From NCBI RefSeq assembly GCF_000341185.1, contig NZ_ANBH01000098.1:1-40607 (forward strand): 40,607 nucleotides of DNA, read 5' to 3'. The notes under the pieces were generated by a model. The model saw only the letters and a list, made by a program, of their open reading frames with translations, made no database searches and had not been told where the DNA came from. Within the stretch, counting starts at the first letter, position 1. Every line of letters starts with the position of its first letter. The DNA is from Nocardiopsis chromatogenes YIM 90109 (GTDB lineage Bacteria; Actinomycetota; Actinomycetes; Streptosporangiales; Streptosporangiaceae). Shown here piece by piece: positions 34,631 through 40,607 of this stretch. The position numbers were made by a program, and so were the translations under genes.

Positions 34631-34948
34631 GTGACCATCGTCGAGTTCCTCTATGCACGGTTGGACGAGGACGAGAGGGCCGCGCACGCCGCTTCCCCCG
34701 CCACCGGCGGCCCCGGGCGCGCCCGTGCGGACGTGGCGGCCAAGCGGCGCATCGTGAACGAGTACGCGCGGGCCTACCAGGCGGGCGTGAACGCCATCGG
34801 CGGCCGGGGCGCACCCGCGAGCGACGACTCGTGGGGCGCGCTGCACGCATGGCGGAAGGCACTGGAGCACCTGGCGTCGGCCTACGCGGGCCACCCGGAC
34901 TTCGACCCCGCCTGGGCGGTCCAGAACGAGGGCGTTCCCCGAAGGTGA
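34631..34948 (+). CDS. Small actinobacterial protein, DUF6221-like
   Basis: 105 aa, GTG start with AAGGGAG ten bases upstream. Pattern IVEFLYARLDEDERAA, DVAAKRRIVNEYARAY and the end LEHLASAYAGHPDFDPAW match the small DUF6221-type proteins often found in actinomycete genomes, typically near mobile or prophage DNA. All-helical, soluble, function unknown. It ends 10 bp before a long hairpin, and a decayed transposase follows. Confidence 0.75.
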   Translation: MTIVEFLYARLDEDERAAHAASPATGGPGRARADVAAKRRIVNEYARAYQAGVNAIGGRGAPASDDSWGALHAWRKALEHLASAYAGHPDFDPAWAVQNEGVPRR

Positions 34949-34957
34949 GCCCCGGCA

Positions 34958-35017
34958 GACGAAGGGGCGGCTTCCGTCCCGCCCGCCCACGGGCTGGGGA
35001 CGGATTCCCCGTTCGTC
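34958..35017 (+). terminator. Long composite hairpin after the DUF6221-like gene
   Basis: A 60-base foldback in three stacked parts: GACGAA-GGGG against CCCC-(G)-TTCGTC, then TCCGTCCC against GGGACGGA, then GCCCG against CGGGC around CCCA. About 23 base pairs in total with one bulge and one internal loop. It starts 10 bases after the stop codon, so it is probably the terminator; it also marks the edge of the transposase remnant. Confidence 0.7.
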
Positions 35018-35069
35018 AGAGCGGAGGACGCCCCTAGATGAGTAATTCCAAGGGGTGCACGGTCATGTT

Positions 35070-35725
35070 GTGACGCAAGACCTGAACTCCCTCGCCCGTG
35101 CACTCTACGCCAGGACCGAACACCTCCTGGAACACCGCCCGGACCTGGCCCCGGCGACCCGAGACCGGCTTGCGACCCCGCCTGTCCGACGCCGACCTGG
35201 TCACCCTGGCCCTGATGCAGGCCCTGCTCGGCCACACCAGCGAGGCACGGTGGCTGCGCCATGCCCGCCCCACCTGTCCGACCGATTCCCCTACCTGCCC
35301 CAGCAAAGCGGCTACAACAAGCGCCTGCGCAAAGCCTCCGAGCTGATCGGCCACCTCATCCGCCACCTGGCCACCGACACCGGCGCCTGGACCGGTGACG
35401 TGTGGGTGGTGGACTCCACCCCTGTGGAGTGCACCCGCTCACGCGAGACCGTCAAACGCTCCGACCTGGCCGGATGGGCCCAATACGGGTAGTGCGCCTC
35501 CCACTCCCGCTACTTCTGGGGACTGCGCCTGCACCTGGTGTGCACCCCGAGCGGCCTGCCCGTGGCCTTCGCACTCACCGGCGCCAAAGCCGACGAGCGC
35601 ACCACCCTGGCAGGCATGCTCGCCGACGCCCCCGGCCTGGCCGCCCGATGCCCGGGGCAGACGCTGATCGCGGGCAAGAACTACTACGGGCGCGACTCCG
35701 AACAGGGCCTGGCCCGGGCGGGCCC
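35070..35725 (+). pseudogene. Decayed IS982-family transposase
   Basis: Recognisable from VTQDLNSLARALYARTEHLLEH through RLSDADLVTLALMQALLGHT, SGYNKRLRKASELIGHLI, DVWVVDSTPVECTRSR, KRSDLAGWAQYG, CASHSRYFWGLRLHLVCTP and AGKNYYGRD. Lesions: a frameshift near 35165, a compensating one near 35265, a TAG at 35490-35492 where related transposases have Tyr (YG-Y-CASHSR), a Gly where a catalytic Asp is expected (related proteins have ADKNYFGRD), and loss of the 3' third after about 35725. I could not define terminal inverted repeats. The element is dead. Its truncated end abuts the 3' end of the convergent flavoprotein gene. Confidence 0.85.
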
Positions 35726-35788
35726 CCTCGGGCCGGGGCGGGGCTGTTCCGGCCGGCTGCGGAGGACCTCTGGTCGCCGGTCCCCGTG

Positions 35789-37144
35789 TCAGGGCTCCAG
35801 TTTCTCCACGGCGTTCACGTAGGCCTCGCTGAAGGTCGGGAACTGGGCGATCCCGTCGGCCAGGACGTCCAATGGGACCCCCGCGCGTACCGCCAGGGCC
35901 GCGGTGTGGATCCACTCGCCCGCCATCGGCGCCACCGCCCACGCACCGATCAGCACCCGGCGCCCGGTGTCGGCCAGGACACCCAGGCGGCCCCGCGGGT
36001 CGGTCGAGTAGGTCCAGGGGCGCGCCAGCTCCGTCGGCAGGTCGACCTCCGCCGACGCGGTCGCGATGCCGCGCTCGGCCGCCTGCTCCGCGGTCAGCCC
36101 CACCGCCGCCGTCTCCGGGTCGGTGAACAGCACCCGGGGCACCGCCGTGTAGTCGGCCCTGCGGTCCTTGCCCAGAAGGGTGTCGGCGACGACGCGCCCC
36201 TGGTACTTGGCGACGTGCGTCAGCGCCGCGACCCCGGTCACGTCGCCGACCGCCCACAGGCCCTCCGTGACACGGCAGCGGTCGTCCACCTCCAGCCCCC
36301 TGCGGCCGACGTCGACCCCCTGCTCCTCCAGGCCCAGCTCCGCCGTGTTCGGGGTGCGGCCGGTGGCCGCGAGCACCACCTCGGCCTCCACCTTGGAGCC
36401 GTCGTCCAGCTCCAACGCGCTGAGCCCGCGGTCGCCGCGGAACACCTTGACCACCCCGGTCCCCGTGCGCACCCGCGCCCCGTCGCGCTCCAGCGCCGCG
36501 GCGACCTCCGCGCCGACCTCGGGCTCCTCCCGCCCCAGCAGGTGCTCCCCGCGCTCCAGCACCTCGACCTCGGCGCCCATGCGCGCGAGGAACTGGCCCA
36601 TCTCCACGGCCACGGCACCGCCTCCGATCACGGCCACGGACGCCGGGATGCGCTCCAGGGCGGTCGCCTCCCGGTTGGTCCACACCTCCACCGCGTCCAG
36701 CCCGGGGAGCGGCGGCAGCGCGGGCGACGAGCCTGTCGCGATTACCACGTCGGGCGCGACCAGGGTGCGGCCCGCCGCCTCCACCCGCCACGGGCCGCGG
36801 CCGGTCACGCGGGCCGCCCCTTCGACCACCGTGACGCCCTGGTCCTCGTAGCCCTGCACCTGCCGGGAGTCGTCGAAGTGCCGCACCATCGTGTCGCGGT
36901 AGTTCCGGATGCCCGGCCAGTCCAGATGCGGTTCCGGCGTCCCTGCCGCCCCCCGCGCCTCGGACCGCACCTCGGGCGGGCGCAGGAGCGTCTTGGACGG
37001 GATGCAGGCGTAGTACCCGCACTCGCCCCCGATCAGCTCCCGTTCCACGACCGCGACCCGCCTGCCCGCGGCCGCCAGGCGGGACGCGACCGTCTCCCCG
37101 CCCGGTCCCATTCCGATGACGACGGTGTCGAACCGTTCCTCCAT
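35789..37144 (-). CDS. NAD(P)/FAD disulfide-oxidoreductase-family flavoprotein (lipoamide dehydrogenase-like)
   Basis: 451 aa; GAGGAGG precedes the ATG. FAD site VVIGMGPGGETVA, redox pair Cys42 and Cys47 in GGECGYYACIPSK, NAD(P) site VAVIGGGAVAVEMGQFLARMG, second FAD site GLWAVGDVTG. True lipoamide dehydrogenases end in HPTxxE, where His is the acid-base catalyst; here the motif is AQFPTFSEA, with Phe435 in place of His. It is therefore unlikely to be the E3 for the dehydrogenase operon nearby. More likely it reduces a quinone, a metal ion or another small acceptor, as proposed for LpdA-type flavoproteins of mycobacteria. It stands alone between a transposase remnant and ispG. Confidence 0.85.
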   Translation of the reverse strand: MEERFDTVVIGMGPGGETVASRLAAAGRRVAVVERELIGGECGYYACIPSKTLLRPPEVRSEARGAAGTPEPHLDWPGIRNYRDTMVRHFDDSRQVQGYEDQGVTVVEGAARVTGRGPWRVEAAGRTLVAPDVVIATGSSPALPPLPGLDAVEVWTNREATALERIPASVAVIGGGAVAVEMGQFLARMGAEVEVLERGEHLLGREEPEVGAEVAAALERDGARVRTGTGVVKVFRGDRGLSALELDDGSKVEAEVVLAATGRTPNTAELGLEEQGVDVGRRGLEVDDRCRVTEGLWAVGDVTGVAALTHVAKYQGRVVADTLLGKDRRADYTAVPRVLFTDPETAAVGLTAEQAAERGIATASAEVDLPTELARPWTYSTDPRGRLGVLADTGRRVLIGAWAVAPMAGEWIHTAALAVRAGVPLDVLADGIAQFPTFSEAYVNAVEKLEP

Positions 37145-37523
37145 GGCGCCTCCTCGGTTGCCTGCCCGGTCCCCTGGCTACCCCGGGGGCCGGGACGGGA
37201 CGACACGCCGCGCCGGAGCCATGTCGTATCAGCATGCGGGGCGCCGGTGCCGGGGTGCGTCCGTCGGCCGGAACCCGGGGCCCGAGCACCGGCTACCGGA
37301 CGCACCTCGCCGGAGGACGGAACGTGTCCCGCGGTCGGGGACGTGACCGCGGGACGGGATGGCGTCTGCTGGAGGGGAATCTCCGGCCGCCGTCATCGCC
37401 ATGGCGGTCGGCCGCCGGTCGGGCACCGATGCGGAGGCGGGAACGCCCCGAAACCGGCGCGTTCACGTCGGCCCGGCCGGACAGGGGCCCCGGGCGTCCT
37501 CTCCTCCGTCCGGGGCCGGGCTG
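37145..37523. other. Intergenic region between ispG and the flavoprotein gene, with two hairpins
   Basis: No credible gene. It should hold the ispG terminator and the flavoprotein promoter. Two perfect inverted repeats are present: GGTGCGTCCG / CGGACGCACC (37254-37263 and 37297-37306, 33-base loop) and GTCCCGCGGTC / GACCGCGGGAC (37326-37336 and 37345-37355, 8-base loop). Confidence 0.5.
37326..37355 (-). terminator. 11-bp perfect hairpin downstream of ispG
   Basis: Arms GTCCCGCGGTC and GACCGCGGGAC with an 8-base loop, 169 bases after the ispG stop and 182 upstream of the flavoprotein start. Either a terminator of the dxs-ispG transcript or an operator of the flavoprotein gene. Confidence 0.45.
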
Positions 37524-38684
37524 TCATCCGTCGGTGTCCGCGGCGTCCGCGGTGTCCGCCTCCGCGATCTCCATCGCCTTCTCGATCAGGGCCTCCACGA
37601 TCCTGGACTCCGGTACGGTCGCCACCACCTCGCCCTTCACGAAGATCTGCCCCTTGCCGTTGCCGCAGGACACACCGATGTCGGCCTCCCGCGCCTCCCC
37701 GGGGCCGTTGACCACGCACCCCATCACCGCCACCCGCAGCGCCGCCGGGAACCCCTCGAACGCGGCGGCCACCTCCTGGGCCAGGGTGTGCACGTCCACC
37801 TGCGCCCGTCCGCACGACGGGCAGGAGACGATCTCCAGGCCCCGCTCCCGGAGCGCGAACGCCTCCAGGATCTGGATGCCGACCTTGACCTCCTCCACCG
37901 GCGGCGCCGACAGCGACACCCGGATCGTGTCGCCGATCCCCCGGCTCAGCAGCGCCCCGAACGCCGCCGCCGACTTCACGATGCCCTGCGGCGGCGGCCC
38001 GGCCTCGGTCACCCCCAGGTGCAGCGGGTAGTCGCAGCGCTCGGACAGCAGCTCGTAGGCGGGCACCACCACCGCCGGGTCGTGGTGCTTCACCGAGATC
38101 TTGATGTCGCCGAACCCGTGCTCCTCGAAAAGGGAGCACTCCCACAGCGCCGACTCCACCAGCGCCTCGGGCGTCGCGCCGCCGTGCTTGTCCAGCAGCC
38201 GCCGGTCCAGCGACCCGGCGTTGACCCCGATGCGGATCGGCACCTGCGCGTCGGCGGCGGCCCGCGCGATCTCGCCGACCCTGTCGTCGAACCTCTTGAT
38301 GTTGCCCGGGTTCACCCGCACCGCCGCGCACCCGGCCTCGATCGCGGCGAAGACGTACTTGGGCTGGAAGTGGATGTCGGCCACCACCGGGATCTGCGAC
38401 CGCGCGGCGATCACCGGCAGCGCCCCGGCGTCGTCGGCGCTGGGCACCGCCACCCGCACGATCTGGCACCCGGCCGCGGTCAGCTCCGCGATCTGCTGCA
38501 GGGTGGCGTCGACGTCGGCGGTGACGGTGGTCGTCATCGACTGCACCGACACCGGTGCGCCGCCGCCCACCGGCACACCGCCCACGTCGAGGCGGCGGGT
38601 GGGGCGGCGGTCGGGCGCGCGCGGCCCCGTCCACGGCCGGGGGTCGGAGGGCATCCGGGGGAAGCCCAGTTCGGTCGCGGTCAT
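37524..38684 (-). CDS. ispG: 4-hydroxy-3-methylbut-2-enyl diphosphate synthase
   Basis: 386 aa from the ATG at 38684, with GGAG seven bases upstream; the frame is open far beyond it inside dxs, which is a shadow. Family motifs: [53 protein letters not shown]. The [4Fe-4S] ligands Cys288, Cys291 (SCPSCGR), Cys323 and Glu330 ([10 protein letters not shown]) are all present. It converts MEcPP to HMBPP in the MEP pathway. Its ATG overlaps the dxs TGA (ATGA), so the two are translated together. A flexible Asp/Ala tail ([12 protein letters not shown]) ends the protein. Confidence 0.97.
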   Translation of the reverse strand: MTATELGFPRMPSDPRPWTGPRAPDRRPTRRLDVGGVPVGGGAPVSVQSMTTTVTADVDATLQQIAELTAAGCQIVRVAVPSADDAGALPVIAARSQIPVVADIHFQPKYVFAAIEAGCAAVRVNPGNIKRFDDRVGEIARAAADAQVPIRIGVNAGSLDRRLLDKHGGATPEALVESALWECSLFEEHGFGDIKISVKHHDPAVVVPAYELLSERCDYPLHLGVTEAGPPPQGIVKSAAAFGALLSRGIGDTIRVSLSAPPVEEVKVGIQILEAFALRERGLEIVSCPSCGRAQVDVHTLAQEVAAAFEGFPAALRVAVMGCVVNGPGEAREADIGVSCGNGKGQIFVKGEVVATVPESRIVEALIEKAMEIAEADTADAADTDG

Positions 38685-40607
38685 GGCGTGCTCCTCTCCC
38701 GGCGGACCCCCGAGTGCCCGGGGTGCCCGGGGGCTCCTGGACGGGACCCGCCGTGTGGAAGGTGGTCGAGGACGGCGGCGGCGATCCCCGCCGGGTCGAG
38801 GCCGTGCTCGTCGAGGATCCCCGCGCGCGGCCCGTGCGGAAGGAACCGCGGCGGCAGCGCCAGGGTGACCGTGCGGGTGGCCGACCCGCGCCGGGCCAGC
38901 TCCTGGCCGAGCCGGGCGCCCAGGGAGTTGGCGGACGTGGCGTCCTCGGCGGTCAGCACCAGCGGGTGCGCGGCGGCCAGCTCCACCAGGGCGTTGTCCA
39001 GCGGAGCGATCCACCGCGGGTCGGCCGCGCTGGTGCGCACCCCCCGCGCGGCCAGCATCCGGGAGGCCTCCAGGCAGGCCCCCGCCATCGGCCCCGCGCC
39101 CAGCAGCAGCACCTCGGCGGCCGGGTCCTCGCGCAGCAGGTCGCAGTGGCCGATCCGGGCCTGCGCGGGCACGTCCGGACCGGCCGAGGCCTTGGGGTAG
39201 CGCAGCGCGGTCGGCCCGCCGTCCTCGGCGACCGCCTCGCGCAGCAGCTCCCGCAGCGCGGCGCAGTCCCGGGGCGCGGCCAGCCGCAGCCCCGGCACCA
39301 CCGGCAGCAGCGCCGCGTCCCACATGCCGTGGTGGCTGGGCCCGTCCGGCCCGGTGACCCCCGCCCGGTCCAGCACCAGCACCACCGGCAGCCGGTGCAG
39401 GGCCGCGTCCATCAGCACCTGGTCGAAGGCGCGGCCGAGGAAGGCGGAGTAGACCGCCACCACCGGCCGGGCCCCGCCCAGCGCCAGCCCGGCGGCGGAG
39501 GCCACCGCGTGCTGCTCGGCGATGCCCACGTCGTAGACGCGGCCGGGGAAGCGGCGCGCGAACGCATCCAGCCCGGTCGGCCCGGCCATGGCCGCGGTCA
39601 CGCACACCACGTCCGGGCGCTCGGCGCCGATCGCCGCGATCTCCTCGCCGAACACCGAGGTCCAGGACGGTCCGGACGGGGCCCGGGCGCGGCCGGTGCG
39701 CGGGTCGACCACCCCCACGGTGTGCAGGTGGTCGGCCCGGTCCCGCTCGGCCGGCGGGTATCCGCGCCCCTTCCCGGTGACGCAGTGCACCACCGTCGGC
39801 CGCCCCAGGGCGGCGGCCTCGCGCAGCGCGTCCTCCACCGCCCGGGTGTCGTGCCCGTCGACCGGGCCCAGGTAGGCGAGGCCGAGGTCGGTGAACACCC
39901 CTCCGTTCCCGGTGTCGGCGTCCGTGTCGGCCCGGTCGCCGGTGGCGGACGGCGCGTCCGCACCGTGGGCGCCGTCCGCGCCGTCGGCGTCGGCCGCCCC
40001 GCGAAGCCGGGCCAGGTGGGCGGCCAGCCCGCCGGCGGTGGGCGAGTAGGACCGCCCGTTGTCGTTGAGCACCACCACGACCGGCCGGTCGGGGGCGGCG
40101 CCCAGGTTGTTCAGCGCCTCCAGGCTCATCCCGCCGGTGAGCGCCCCGTCGCCGACCAGCGCCACCACCCGGCGGCGCCGCTCGCCGCGCAGCGCCAGCG
40201 CCTTGGCCAGCCCGTCGGCGTAGGACAGCGCGGTCGAGGCGTGCGAGTTCTCGATGACGTCGGTGCCCGACTCGGCGCGGCTGGGGTAGCCGGACAGCCC
40301 GCCCTCCGAGCGCAGCCCGTCGAACCCCTCCCGCCGCCCGGTGAGCAGCTTGTGCACGTAGGACTGGTGGCCGGTGTCGAAGAGCAGCACGTCCCCGCCT
40401 TCGCGGACGTCGAACACGCGGTGCAGGGCCAGGGTCAGCTCCACCACCCCGAGGTTGGGCCCCAGGTGGCCGCCGGTCCGGCAGACCTTGTCGATGAGGA
40501 AGGCGCGGATCTGGGCGGCCAGGTCGGGCAGCAGCCCGTCGGGAAGGGCGCGCAGGTCGGCGGGGGAGTCGACGCGGTCCAGCAGCGGTGTCGGCGGGGG
40601 GGGGGGG
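38681..40607 (-). CDS. dxs: 1-deoxy-D-xylulose-5-phosphate synthase, 5' end cut by the window
   Basis: About 641 codons are visible; the frame runs off the right edge only a few residues before the expected start, since [15 protein letters not shown] is typical of the Dxs N-terminus. Motifs: [30 protein letters not shown], thiamine diphosphate and Mg site [16 protein letters not shown], catalytic Glu in [11 protein letters not shown] and [15 protein letters not shown]. It joins pyruvate and glyceraldehyde 3-phosphate, the first step of the MEP pathway. The linker before GPVDGHD is replaced by an Ala/Asp/Gly-rich stretch of about 35 residues (encoded around 39900-40010), unlike the usual ordered linker. 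Stop overlaps the ispG start. Confidence 0.96.
   Translation of the reverse strand, partial: PPPPPTPLLDRVDSPADLRALPDGLLPDLAAQIRAFLIDKVCRTGGHLGPNLGVVELTLALHRVFDVREGGDVLLFDTGHQSYVHKLLTGRREGFDGLRSEGGLSGYPSRAESGTDVIENSHASTALSYADGLAKALALRGERRRRVVALVGDGALTGGMSLEALNNLGAAPDRPVVVVLNDNGRSYSPTAGGLAAHLARLRGAADADGADGAHGADAPSATGDRADTDADTGNGGVFTDLGLAYLGPVDGHDTRAVEDALREAAALGRPTVVHCVTGKGRGYPPAERDRADHLHTVGVVDPRTGRARAPSGPSWTSVFGEEIAAIGAERPDVVCVTAAMAGPTGLDAFARRFPGRVYDVGIAEQHAVASAAGLALGGARPVVAVYSAFLGRAFDQVLMDAALHRLPVVLVLDRAGVTGPDGPSHHGMWDAALLPVVPGLRLAAPRDCAALRELLREAVAEDGGPTALRYPKASAGPDVPAQARIGHCDLLREDPAAEVLLLGAGPMAGACLEASRMLAARGVRTSAADPRWIAPLDNALVELAAAHPLVLTAEDATSANSLGARLGQELARRGSATRTVTLALPPRFLPHGPRAGILDEHGLDPAGIAAAVLDHLPHGGSRPGAPGHPGHSGVRRERSTP
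40596..40607. repeat. 12-base G run at the window edge
   Basis: The last 12 bases are all G. They fall near the expected dxs start and would encode consecutive prolines, which is odd for the start of Dxs. The run is probably a real short tract lengthened by, or causing, an assembly break. Confidence 0.6.

Noticed and set aside
38685-39605. N-terminal extension of ispG in frame through the dxs gene
   Set aside because: The extension is Arg/Ala-rich shadow sequence of dxs; the ATG at 38684 has a ribosome site and the normal family N-terminus.

Overview
The DNA is very GC-rich (roughly 70-75% by eye), with strong G/C third-position bias, GC-rich hairpin terminators without long T tracts, GTG and TTG starts, a SigR-type sigma factor and a purS-purQ-purL arrangement. 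This points to a chromosomal segment of a filamentous actinomycete. A Nocardiopsis-like member of the Nocardiopsaceae is my guess from gene content, not something I could test.

Layout. 1-2430: a TAXI-type TRAP solute-binding lipoprotein and a class II aldolase-fold protein that has lost its metal ligands, both on the minus strand, with a possible DtxR/IdeR iron box near the latter. 2431-11115: an osmoprotection locus on the plus strand: betaine aldehyde dehydrogenase, a choline oxidase-like GMC flavoenzyme, then a structured leader and an ABC importer (ProV-like ATPase, fused double ProW permease, two paralogous ProX lipoproteins). The logic is to import choline/betaine and oxidise choline to glycine betaine. 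An 8-bp word, GTTGCGTG, occurs twice before betB and in both arms of a large inverted repeat before proV.

11294-12281: a divergent carboxymuconolactone decarboxylase-family / HxlR regulator pair. 12486-20098: minus-strand membrane and envelope genes, mostly of unknown function, including two tandem membrane-anchored PQQ-like beta-propellers and a membrane family present as an intact copy, a decayed copy and an internally duplicated (double) copy. 20136-23496: a GNAT acetyltransferase, an 814-bp non-coding stretch with repeated operator-like motifs, a CPBP intramembrane protease, a small secreted protein and a small membrane protein.

23657-28344: purL, purQ and purS on the minus strand, interrupted by a membrane-anchored hypothetical and an RsbW-like ATPase with an altered ATP-binding box. 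28612-29217: a SigR-type ECF sigma factor with no rsrA anti-sigma gene after it, preceded by an 18-bp perfect palindrome. 29706-33260: a 2-oxoacid dehydrogenase operon (E1 alpha, E1 beta, E2) ending in a perfect hairpin. 33729-34948: a PhzF-family protein and a small DUF6221-like protein. 35070-35725: a decayed IS982-family transposase. 35789-37144: a lipoamide-dehydrogenase-like flavoprotein missing the C-terminal catalytic histidine. 37524-40607: ispG and dxs of the MEP isoprenoid pathway, overlapping by 4 bp; dxs runs off the right edge, which ends in a 12-base G run.

I saw no CRISPR array, rRNA or tRNA. No single region looks like a complete new system. The best leads are the shared GTTGCGTG motif and structured leader of the osmoprotection locus, the metal-less aldolase with its possible iron box, and the orphan SigR with its palindrome.
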